64,000 bases of DNA from Fonsecaea monophora (taxonomy: Eukaryota; Ascomycota; Eurotiomycetes; Chaetothyriales; Herpotrichiellaceae), in NCBI RefSeq assembly GCF_001642475.1, contig NW_019173977.1:1-64000 (forward strand). The letters are read 5' to 3'. Positions 11,946-21,040 of the stretch are shown in pieces. The notes under the pieces are model-generated. The model was not told the DNA's origin and did no database searches. It was given only the letters and a program-made list of their open reading frames with translations. The position numbers were made by a program, and so were the translations under genes. Positions within the stretch are counted from its first letter, which is position 1. Every line of letters starts with the position of its first letter.

Positions 11946-12251
11946 TCTACTGACGAATAAGACATATATCTAGTTAAATGGTTAGGATATGGAAGTGAAG
12001 AAAACACTTAGGAAAACAGTGGAGACTTACCTCCTAAATTAAAAAGAAAATACCATTAGAAAACTCGAAAAGAGAGAGTAGTCGCCGGTGGGTTATAGGC
12101 TCTCCTAAGTAGGGGCAAGCCTAGTGTCACTAAAGTTCAATACTACGCTCCAGTCTATTGACTCCGACTATAGTACATCCTACTAAACGAATTCAGGTTC
12201 GGCTAGGGCCACCTCCTCACCGGAAGGGACCTTATTAAAAGCACCTAAAGC

Positions 12252-12731
12252 CTATATCTCTCGCTTCAACATATTACTGGAGAGTTCATCTAGTTTTGTA
12301 ATTAACTCTTGCAGCTCGGAGTCCTCTTCCTCAACACCGACAAGATCTACCTCTAATTCGGCCAGGGACCGCCTAGCCTCGACTAGGGTTCGCCGGAGCC
12401 GGGCAATTTCGCGGCGTTTAAGCCGGGACTTAGAAGACAGTTGTTTCTTCTGCTCCCCGATTTTCCGCACCTGTTCAACGGAAAACGTTCCGTCACACTC
12501 TCTTCGGTGCCGTAAACACGCCGTACACTTCACACTCTACTCTCGAGAGTAGAAATAAACATCGCCATGAGCGACACACTCAGAATAAGTAACCATCGCT
12601 TTGTTTTCCTCGATCGATTCGATATAATTAGCAATCTCGTTTTGACGCTGCCGCCACGGGGTAAGAGGTTTAGAAGATTTTAGGGTTTCGGATTCGGCTT
12701 ATGAACTCTGAAGGCCTGTATAGTTAGCCAT
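12252..12731 (-). pseudogene. Cys-rich, coiled-coil accessory ORF of a retroelement, two stops
   Basis: From an ATG at 12731 the minus strand reads in one frame to a stop at 12252, with only two interruptions. One is a TAA after residue 10, and one is a TAG just before the C-x2-C-x6-C knuckle CTACLRHRREC (12527-12495). Both fit mutated Gln codons. After the knuckle comes a basic, then a Leu/Glu-rich, probably coiled-coil C-terminus. Ignoring the stops it would be about 159 residues. The knuckle spacing matches the first half of a Zn(II)2Cys6 domain and the remnant at 6240-6876. The role is unknown and an association with gypsy elements is likely. Confidence 0.6.
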
Positions 12732-12965
12732 GACGAACAAGAAGAAGGAATGGAAAACTACGGGGGTGGGCGATGACCTACCTTAAGTACGTTGAGGATA
12801 ATAAACAGGCTAAGGAGGGGGAGGTATTACGAACCGGCCTTCATGCGACCACCCGAGGACGCGGGACAGGGAAAGTCAAGCGGGAAAAAAGGTAGCCTCG
12901 TTAGTAAGGCTGGCCTTAGACACGTGACAACTAAAAAGGGCAATACGCTGTTATACGTAGAGCAC

Positions 12966-13246
12966 TGTTACACGCTAAGGTCCTACAATAGCTACAACAC
13001 TACAACGCCTAGACTTACCTAGATAGGAAACCTACCTAGAGTATATAGCTAGCTAGGTCTGCTTCTTCAGGAAGCGTAGTCAACCTCGTTCACAAATAAT
13101 CGAGTTCCTCTCGGTTAAGTGCTTTACGTATAGTGCCGTACACTATACTCTTGGTTTCGTCTCTACTACATCGCCTACTACTATTTCACCAAGTAAACCA
13201 CCTCGGGTTTGCTAAGAACACCTCACGTGTAAAGCATCTCGTAACA
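12966..13246. repeat. LTR-like unit with TGTTAC/GTAACA ends
   Basis: A 281-bp interval bounded by the inverted hexamers TGTTAC (12966) and GTAACA (13241-13246), the usual TG...CA architecture of an LTR. Flanking five-mers (AGCAC and CCTAC) do not match, so no target-site duplication supports a solo LTR. It could be the 5' LTR of an element whose internal part is gone, or a chance boundary. Confidence 0.35.
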
Positions 13247-13379
13247 CCTACTAGGAGGCTACTAAGTCTATACGAAGAGGAGCCCGTACGTTCCCCTCCG
13301 GCCTAGGCCTAAAGGTATCGATCTTAGAATGCTCCCTTAATAAGGAAGGGTAGCTACTATTCCGAGGTCGACGCTAGGT

Positions 13380-14690
13380 GCCTAAATTAGAGGCTCTCCG
13401 TACGGCGATCATCTAATAGGTCTACGACTTAAGAATTATAGGCTATCCTAGCCGGGAAGGTACGGTAGTAATGATAGTAAGATAGTTCTTCTAGCTAAAT
13501 ATACTATAAGACATTCGAAGGTTCGTACGGAACTACGATGTATACGGACGAATAAAGGCCTAGAAGGAACGAAAGTAGGGATTCCTTAAGCCTCTCCCGA
13601 TCCCCGAGCGACTATAGAGAGAAGTATCAGTCGATTTCATTATAGAACTCCTAGAGAGCTAGGGCTATATAAACCTCATAGTTATTATAGACCGACTAGG
13701 AAAAGGAGTCTTACTGGAACCATTACGTACGATCGACTTAAGGGACGTGGCGAGGATCTTCCTACGGACATTCTATCGTTAATACGGACTACCATCAGCT
13801 ATTATCTTAGATCGTAGCCCTTAGTTCGTAAGTGTACTATAGAAAAGGGTCTATTAACTCCTGAATATCGTACGACGACTATCGACGGCCTACCACCCGG
13901 AGATAGACGGCTCTACTAAGCGAATGAACTAAACGGTTGAAACGTACCTTCGTACGTTTATAAATGGAAAATAGGACGATTAGGCGGAACTCCTACCTAT
14001 GGTAGAACTAGCTATTAATAATCGCGACGTATACTCGATAGGAGTAAGCCCCTTCTTCCTCCTATACGGATACCACATTAAACCGCTTTAACTATAGGAG
14101 CCCCTCCGTATAACGGAGACTCCTCGAGGGCCTATATAATACGTAGACCTTATCGTATAACGACTCCGAGAAGCGAGGAACTAAGCGTAATCTTCAATAG
14201 TTATCGCGTAATAAGAATAGGAAGAGAGAACGAACCGATCACGATAGTAAGCGCCGTAGTTCCGAGTCGGCGATAAGGTATGGCTAAACTTAAGGAACGT
14301 ACGGACGACGCGTACGAGTAAGAAACTGGACTAGAAGAACGCGAAGTATACCGTTACGGAGGTAATAGGTTCTCACAGCTACCGTCTAAATACCCCATCG
14401 GGTATTCATAATGTCTTCTACTTAGACCTCCTCCGTACGGCATTAATAGACCCTCTTAACTCGTAAAGAACGGACGATAGTCAGCCTACGCCCGTAATAG
14501 TTAGAAACGACGAAGAATACGAAGTAGAAGCGATCCTAAAAGATAGGGTCGTACGAAGAGGAAGAGGTTCTCGGCAGTAATACCTAGTGAAATGGACTAG
14601 GTACGCTAAGCTAACATAGGAACTAGCCGATGCACTATAAGACTCCGCCGCGTTAGATGCATACGAGGCCCTCCGGGCTAGTACCGAAGG
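13380..14690 (+). mobile_element. 3' half of a third gypsy element: integrase and chromodomain
   Basis: The plus strand carries an integrase of the Tf1/chromovirus type. Blocks include FLKPLPIPERL, VSVDFIIELLES, IIDRLGKGV, a YGLPSAII/DRSP region and LSTAYHPEIDGSTKRMN, all split by stops at expected Gln/Trp sites. The C-terminus has FRVGDKVWLNLRN, a LDLLRTALIDPL region and a chromodomain with QYLVKWTRYAKLT. Gag, RT and RNase H are missing to the left. The sequence runs into its own LTR at 14706. Confidence 0.8.
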
Positions 14691-14705
14691 AGAAGGGGGG
14701 GGTGT

Positions 14706-15120
14706 TGTGATGGGTTAAACCTAGAAGGAGGCTCGGTTCTAACGAACCAGCGCTAAGACTAACGATAGGACTAACGCTACCTCCTAATTAGCTAAATTTA
14801 CCTATACATTATACAGGTAAAAGGGTAGCTTCCTAATTAGACGAGGTACGTACCGTATAAGGGATACCGAATCCTAGTAAGCTGAGACACCGTACGTAAG
14901 GGAAGGTAAGGAAGAGAGATAGAAGGTAAGGGAAACGTAAGGCGTATACGAAAGAGGAAGGATAAGGGAGAAAGGGGAAGACATTAAGTATCCCTTACGG
15001 AGGAGCGTACGATATAAGGAGAGAAGGAGGGGACATTATTCCTCCTTCTCTCTCCTTAGATTTATCCTCCTTATTACTAGGTTAGCTAGCTAGTTACAGA
15101 ACTCTTTCCAAACCCTCACA
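14706..15120 (+). repeat. 3' LTR of gypsy element 3
   Basis: A 415-bp unit with terminal inverted repeats TGTGA (14706-14710) and TCACA (15116-15120). It is placed directly after the chromodomain and a G-rich tract that could be the polypurine tract. The middle has purine-rich runs facing pyrimidine-rich runs. No second copy lies in the window. Confidence 0.6.
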
Positions 15121-16330
15121 GTAGATCCTTTATCTTACGTTCGGGGAATTACATCTTCCGGAGGTCGTAGTATATATTAGGTCGATTTAGATACTAATAG
15201 ATAACGTAAGTATCCCTACTAAATCCCCCCTATTAAATGTACTTAATAAGGATACTTAGCCGTAGTATCGCTAAAGTACTAAACTATAGGACGTATCGGA
15301 GAATACGATTCCGGAGAATATAGAGGGATCGATACGCTAGTCGAAAGCTTTCTCCCTAACCGATAATATAATGAAGTTTATCTATAACGACGAGATATAG
15401 GCGGTCTATAATAGTAGGGCTCTTTAGAATAACTTCATTAAATAGAGGCGAGATAGCGATCTCCGGACTAGTAAAGATTAAGACGATTATATTAGTATAA
15501 CGTTTATAACTCTATTATTTTATAGATCTACCGTTAGTAGATCTATAAAATAACTATTTAATCGATGAAATCTACCTACGATATATATAAGACTTTATAA
15601 TGAGAGCCTCGCGGAGTTAGGACCTACTCGGTGTAGTGTTTATTTTATCGTAGAGTAGAAACCTATTAAGGTTATCGAGTACTATAACCTTCTACACTTA
15701 TTCTTTTCTAAGTCGGGTAAGAGGGATAATATAAAGTATCTAGCTACCGGGATAGAAGATTAGATATATTTATCTAATGAGACTTTTACTAGTACTAGTT
15801 AGAGTATATAGAATAATATCTTAATTATACTTAAGTAGCGAGTAAAGCGCCGATATTTAATAAGTCTAAGGTTTATATCCGTAAATACGCTAAACCGTTT
15901 ACGTAATTCTAGTATTAGTATTATAATCTTAGGGAGGTAGAGAAGAAGCGGAATCTAGGACGACTTAAAAGTCTTATACGGAACCTATAGGAACGACCGA
16001 AAATCGATTATATATTACTAGATACTCTTCGGGGCTGTACGAATCTTAGTAGGGCTAGTTATATACTATTTCTCGATATATTAGTACCGTTACTAATATA
16101 GCTAGACCTTTTCTAGTATATCTATCACGATTTAAAGGCTTATAGATCGATCGAAAAAAGCATACTATATAGGATAGTTATATAACGTAGCGTCACTTTA
16201 AAATTCTAAAAAGTGCGTCTAATAGCCCTAATTAAAAGGAATAAGTTATATATACATTTTATACTGTAATTCTATAGCGTTATTACTAGGATCGACGATA
16301 ATGTACGAACGCGATGGGTTTTAGTGTCTC
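15121..16330. other. Degenerate A+T-rich DNA, origin unknown
   Basis: About 1.2 kb packed with TpA and nearly free of CpA/TpG, like the neighbouring transposons. Conceptual translation shows semi-open stretches with TAG and TAA stops but no family I can recognise. It may be a heavily RIP-mutated transposon body. A perfect 17-bp inverted repeat lies inside it (15515-15553). Confidence 0.5.
15515..15553. repeat. Perfect 17-bp inverted repeat
   Basis: Two 17-nt arms (15515-15531 and 15537-15553, core TATAGATCTAC / GTAGATCTATA) flank a 5-nt loop CGTTA. It could form a cruciform or hairpin. The low-complexity A+T setting makes chance formation possible. Confidence 0.7.
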
Positions 16331-16371
16331 TACACTAACGCGAACGCGAGACTAGGGTGTTTTCACGTATT

Positions 16372-16466
16372 AGCTCCCAGACCCTTCTGGCGAAGGCCTT
16401 TTCCGGAGGAAAAGGTTTAGCGTTGAGCTAAACGCCGTAGGCGCCGCGCTAAGGGTCTGGGAAGCT
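16372..16466. repeat. Foldback structure with nested hairpins
   Basis: Outer arms 16375-16386 (TCCCAGACCCTT) and 16451-16462 are perfect complements over 12 bp. Pairing extends by 3 bp (16372-16374 with 16464-16466) past a one-base bulge. Inside lie a stem of CCTTTTCC/GGAAAAGG (16397-16415) and a stem of TTTAGC/GCTAAA (16416-16432), so a multi-branched fold is possible. It sits at the end of the degenerate transposon block and about 230 bp upstream of the BMS1 start. Confidence 0.75.
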
Positions 16467-16699
16467 GAGACAAGTTTCTTCTGTCCAGACTCGGCGACTC
16501 AGTTTCTCCATGACGGATTAATTTTCTCCACCGGTTAAACCTCGGACGAAATTTCCAGCTCCGCAGTCTGTGTGGCACTGGCGGGAAATTTTATTTCTCC
16601 CAGCGTCTGCGCTGCTGCACCGATTGACAATCTTTTCATATTCCCCCACGAAGTCGGCGGCGGAGAGGTGGTGAAGGCCGGGCCGGAGAAATCACCACC

Positions 16700-19600
16700 A
16701 TGGAGACACAATCAAATAGGCCGCATAGGCCGTCGAAAGAGAAGAAACAACCGAAAAAGGGCGAAAAGAACGTCAAGGCCTTCGCCGTCGCCAGACCAGG
16801 GCGACTGGCCAAGCAGGCCGTGCGGTCGAGCGACATCAAGGAGAAGCGCCTCCATGTGCCCCAGGTCGACCGCATACCCGAAGAAGCGCCTCCTATCGTC
16901 GTCGCTGTCGTCGGGGCCCCCGGCGTTGGGAAGACGACCCTCATTAAAAGCCTGATCCGGCGATACGCAAAACAGACACTATCACACCCGACCGGCCCTC
17001 TGACCGTGGTGACCTCGAAGCGACGACGTCTCACCTTCCTCGAATGTCCCTCCGACTCCCTCGCCGCCATGATTGACGTCGCCAAGATCGCCGACATCGT
17101 CCTCCTTATGATCGACGGCAACTACGGGTTCGAGATGGAGACGATGGAGTTCCTCAACGCCCTGAGCGTCTCGGGCATGCCGGGCAACGTCTTTGGCATC
17201 CTCACACACCTGGACCTGTTCAAGAAGCAGAGCACGCTGCGCGCGGCGAAGAAGAGGCTAAAACACCGGTTCTGGTCCGAGCTGTACCACGGGGCAAAAC
17301 TGTTCTATCTCTCTGGCGTGATCAACGGACGGTACCCGGACCGCGAGGTCCACAATCTGTCGAGGTTTCTCTCCGTCATGAAGAATCCGAGACCCCTGAT
17401 ATGGAGGAACAGCCACCCATACTGCCTTGCAGACAGGTTCCTGGACGTGACGCCGCCCACGGAGATTGAAGAGAACGAGAAATGCGACAGACAAGTGGCC
17501 CTCTACGGCTATCTCCGAGGCACAAACTTTCCAGCGGAGGGTGCGCGGGTCCACGTCCCGGGCGTGGGAGACTTGACGGTCAGAGAAATCGAAGCCCTGC
17601 CCGACCCCTGCCCGACACCCTTCCTCGACCAGGCCATCGCCAAAGCGACAGGCAAGGCCCACCGAAGGAAGCTGGGCGAGAAACAAAAGGTCCTTTTCGC
17701 ACCCATGTCTGACGTGGGTGGTGTTTTGGTGGACAAAGATGCCGTCTACATAGACGTGAAGACGAACACTTTCGACCGGGATGCAGAAGATGCAGAGGAG
17801 AGGGGACTCGGTGAACAGCTCATGATGAGTCTACAATCGGAGCGGAAGTTACTTGGACAGGCAGACAGAGGTGTTCGGCTTTTTCAGGGCAGTCGACAGC
17901 TCACGGCAGATGAGGCTGCAGAAAACGACACTGGCCGAAAGACGAAAAGGGGAATACGTGCGTTTGGTGACAAGAGTGATTTCACCAAAGATGTGGAAGA
18001 AGATGAAGACGAGGGCTTTGTCAGCGGAGAGGACGATAGCGAAATGGATGAAGAGACCAACGACTTCCCCGGGCATACAGGTCGACCAGGCTTCGTCGCA
18101 GCAGATGAGTCCGCCGAGCGTGAGGGCGAGGACGATGTTGCTTTTGCCGAGAGCGACTCCGACATGGGCTCCGTTTCTGGCGACGAGGATGGTAGCGTCG
18201 ATCTCTCCGCCGATGAGCTTGAGGGCTCTGAAGACGGTGAAGAAGACGAGGACGAGGATGAGGACGATGGCGGTCTACGTTGGAAAGAGAATCTTGTTGA
18301 AAGTGCCCGAAAGTTGCACGCCAACAAGGCTGCTTTCCGAGCTGCCGACCTCTCCAGATTAATGTACGACCTCACACTATCCCCCTCGCAGGTAATCTCG
18401 AAATGGTCAGGGCAAAACGCGGACGAGCACATGGCCGCCGGCGAGGATGATGAGGACGACAACTTCTTCAAGAAAGCAAAAACTGATCAGGAGACTACCC
18501 TCGAGGACCGACAAACGCCCAGGTACGACTATGACGCGTTAGCTGAGAAATGGGAAGATGAGGAGCAAATCCAGTCACTCAAGCCCCGCTTCACCAAAGT
18601 TTCAAATGCCACTGGAGCCAATGCAGATTCAGAAAACGAAGGCGATGACGCTGAGGTGTCTGAAGACGACGAGTCTGATGAAGGAGACGGCGAATTCGAA
18701 GATCTAGAGGCAGCAGCGGACGAAGATCCTGAAGCTACAGCCGAGCTAACCCTGGAGGAGGAGCGAGCTCAGAACGCCAAACGCAAAGAAGAACTGAAGT
18801 TACGCTTCGAGGAAGAAGACCGAGAAGGGTTTGCTAATGCTGCAAAGAAGGATATCGAAGCGACAGAGCAAGAGTTTGGCGAGGATGAATGGTACGACGC
18901 GCAAAAAGCGATGCTCCAGAAACAACTCGACATCAACCGCGCAGAGTTTGATAGCCTTGACCCCGTGTCGCGAGCTAGAGCCGAGGGATTCAAAGCCGGC
19001 ACCTATGCGCGGATAGTGTTGGACAAAGTGCCCTACGAATTCGTGCGGTCGTTCAATCCGAAACTTCCTGTCATAATCGGTGGACTGGCGCCGACCGAGG
19101 ATCGATTTGGATTTGTGCAAGTTCGCATCAAGCGACATCGGTGGCACAAGAAGATTCTCAAGACGAACGATCCGCTCATCTTCTCGCTCGGCTGGCGGCG
19201 ATTTCAGACATTGCCGCTGTATTCGATATCTGACTCGCGGACTCGCAATCGAATGCTGAAATATACCCCGGAGCATATGCACTGCTTTGGCACCTTCTAC
19301 GGACCACTTGTTGCCCCGAACACTGGGTTTTGCTGCGTGCAATCTTTTTCAAACGCGAATCCCGGGTTCAGAATAGCGGCCACCGGAGTGGTGCTGAACG
19401 TCGATGAGACCACCGAGATCGTCAAGAAGCTAAAGTTAACCGGGCATCCATACAAGATCTTCCGCAACACGGCCTTTATTCGCGATATGTTCAACTCATC
19501 TCTCGAGATTGCGAAATTTGAGGGAGCCAGCATCCGCACTGTTTCTGGGATTCGGGGGCAGATCAAGCGGGCACTTAGTAAGCCGGAAGGGCATTTTCGA

Positions 19601-20236
19601 GCGACGTTCGAGGACAAGATTCTCATGTCTGATATTGTCTTCTTGCGAGCATGGTATCCCGTCAAGCCACATCGGTTTTACAACCCAGTCACCAATCTCC
19701 TAGATGCACCTCCTACAGGCAATGCAGCTGCTGGGGAAGGACAAGGTGTCGATGATGGGTCCAGTGAATGGCAGGCGATGCGTTTGACGGGCGCCGTGCG
19801 AGCAGCAATGGGAATACCAACTCCACTCGTGAAGGATTCAGCATACCACAAGATTGAACGACCAACTCGGCATTTCAACCCGCTGCGGGTGCCCCGGACT
19901 CTGGCTGCGGACCTCCCATTCAAGTCGCAAATCACACAACAAAAGGCACGCAAAGCACCAACCTACCTCCAGAAACGAGCAGTTGTGCTGGGTGGAGAGG
20001 AGAAGAAGGCGCGTGATCTCATGCACAAGCTGCAGACGTTGCGGAACGAAAAGGCCGAGAAGAGGGCGAAGAAGCAGGAGGAGAGACGGGCGATCTATCG
20101 CAAGAAGGTTGCCGAGAACATGGAGAAGAAGGAAGAGCGGGAGAAGAAAGAGCGAGACGAGTATTGGCGACGAGAGGGTCGGAAGCGAAAGACGAACGAA
20201 GGGAGTGGCGGAGGAGGAAAACGATCAAGGCGATGA
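16700..20236 (+). CDS. BMS1: Ribosome biogenesis GTPase Bms1
   Basis: A single-exon gene for 1178 residues, close to the yeast protein length. Bms1 is an essential nucleolar GTPase of the SSU processome, needed with Rcl1 for early 18S rRNA processing. A basic N-terminus is followed by a P-loop GAPGVGKT (residues 72-79), an ECPSD in place of the usual G3 motif (about 115-119) and a THLD G4-like motif (about 169-172). An AARP2CN-type region follows (about 235-320), then a long Asp/Glu-rich linker (about 430-700), a conserved C-terminal DUF663/Tsr1-like region (about 800-1090) and a Lys/Arg-rich tail. The start is the first ATG in a good context (ACCACCATGG). It lies only about 350 bp from the RIP-damaged transposon block but has an intact frame and normal base composition. 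Confidence 0.96.
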   Translation: METQSNRPHRPSKEKKQPKKGEKNVKAFAVARPGRLAKQAVRSSDIKEKRLHVPQVDRIPEEAPPIVVAVVGAPGVGKTTLIKSLIRRYAKQTLSHPTGPLTVVTSKRRRLTFLECPSDSLAAMIDVAKIADIVLLMIDGNYGFEMETMEFLNALSVSGMPGNVFGILTHLDLFKKQSTLRAAKKRLKHRFWSELYHGAKLFYLSGVINGRYPDREVHNLSRFLSVMKNPRPLIWRNSHPYCLADRFLDVTPPTEIEENEKCDRQVALYGYLRGTNFPAEGARVHVPGVGDLTVREIEALPDPCPTPFLDQAIAKATGKAHRRKLGEKQKVLFAPMSDVGGVLVDKDAVYIDVKTNTFDRDAEDAEERGLGEQLMMSLQSERKLLGQADRGVRLFQGSRQLTADEAAENDTGRKTKRGIRAFGDKSDFTKDVEEDEDEGFVSGEDDSEMDEETNDFPGHTGRPGFVAADESAEREGEDDVAFAESDSDMGSVSGDEDGSVDLSADELEGSEDGEEDEDEDEDDGGLRWKENLVESARKLHANKAAFRAADLSRLMYDLTLSPSQVISKWSGQNADEHMAAGEDDEDDNFFKKAKTDQETTLEDRQTPRYDYDALAEKWEDEEQIQSLKPRFTKVSNATGANADSENEGDDAEVSEDDESDEGDGEFEDLEAAADEDPEATAELTLEEERAQNAKRKEELKLRFEEEDREGFANAAKKDIEATEQEFGEDEWYDAQKAMLQKQLDINRAEFDSLDPVSRARAEGFKAGTYARIVLDKVPYEFVRSFNPKLPVIIGGLAPTEDRFGFVQVRIKRHRWHKKILKTNDPLIFSLGWRRFQTLPLYSISDSRTRNRMLKYTPEHMHCFGTFYGPLVAPNTGFCCVQSFSNANPGFRIAATGVVLNVDETTEIVKKLKLTGHPYKIFRNTAFIRDMFNSSLEIAKFEGASIRTVSGIRGQIKRALSKPEGHFRATFEDKILMSDIVFLRAWYPVKPHRFYNPVTNLLDAPPTGNAAAGEGQGVDDGSSEWQAMRLTGAVRAAMGIPTPLVKDSAYHKIERPTRHFNPLRVPRTLAADLPFKSQITQQKARKAPTYLQKRAVVLGGEEKKARDLMHKLQTLRNEKAEKRAKKQEERRAIYRKKVAENMEKKEEREKKERDEYWRREGRKRKTNEGSGGGGKRSRR

Positions 20237-21040
20237 TGTCTATATCTGGTCGATTAGATGTTATGATTGATACATGCGACGTGAAACATGATACCCTTTT
20301 TTCTCCACTGAGCCATCCATGTATGTATATGATGTGAAGGCAAGAAGGATAGCAATAGAATGTTGGGTGGTGGTGGTGGAGTTCATGGGCCCCGAAGAGG
20401 ATAAATGCTACGGGGGTCACCAGGCCATTGGAAGATGCCAATGATGGGCGAGTGAGAACGAAAGGAAGCGGCACCGACGGTCAAGGGACTCCAAGGCATA
20501 ATATGACGAGACCCTGCAGGGAAAATGGAGTCAAAGCAGCATAGCGCGTGCCAACGGCCGATGCAAATGCCACGAGCAGCAAAACTCTGTCAACCGTTGT
20601 CGCCGTCCTGCCCTCACACCACACGGCGACAATGGCCAGAGTGAGCACTTGACTCTTTGCCATTTATTGTCTCTATCGCCATCACCTACCACTATTGATG
20701 CGCGCTGCCTCATCCCGCCTCACCTCGAACAAAACCTCTACCAAGGGATCTACCGAACAAGAACGCGTCGGCAGTGGCCCAGACGCGCGTTGCAACGCAA
20801 TCAGGTCCTCGCCCCACCATCTCAAACCAGCCTGCGAGGGTTTCGAACTCCACCAAACTACCACACGAGTCACGACCATTGCAAAACACGCGACGGCTCT
20901 TCGTTGTCTCGTCGTTCCTTTTCTTACTCTTTCTCCTGGTTGCCATCTTCCTCTCCTCATATGCGAGCGTCTTTGCGATCCGCCCATCCGTCTCTACCCG
21001 CGACCTACTATATCTACAAAGCGTGCCCGCTCCACGCCGG
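20237..21040. other. Intergenic / 5' leader of the Whi5-like gene
   Basis: 804 bp between two plus-strand genes. The last 200 bp before 21041 are very pyrimidine-rich, as often seen in promoters and leaders of fungal genes. No RNA gene seen. Confidence 0.5.

Larger units (their letters stand above)
7580..12124 (+). mobile_element. Ty3/gypsy retrotransposon 2, plus strand, RIP-degraded
   Basis: Order on the plus strand: a gag-like region (about 7600-8800, heavily interrupted), an aspartic protease region (about 8830-9170, with an ILGMD block), RT (from 9435), RNase H (about 10250-10660), integrase (about 10860-11500) and a C-terminal chromodomain (about 11900-12060, with YLVKWLGYGSEENT). Stops are numerous and are both TAG and TAA. 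The sequence is more A+T-rich than element 1. The element is inactive. Its 3' LTR is cut after TGTCAC at 12125-12130. Confidence 0.85.

Noticed and set aside
12792..13022. 76-codon plus-strand frame in the transposon block
   Set aside because: It runs into the LTR-like unit and has no recognisable motif.
17884..18471. 195-codon minus-strand frame inside BMS1
   Set aside because: Antisense shadow of the Asp/Glu-rich linker (Ser-rich mirror); no independent signal.
20774..21040. In-frame N-terminal extension of the Whi5-like gene with a hydrophobic helix
   Set aside because: The helix is encoded by the pyrimidine-rich leader before the gene. A membrane anchor makes no sense for a nuclear repressor, and ATG 21041 gives a sensible start.
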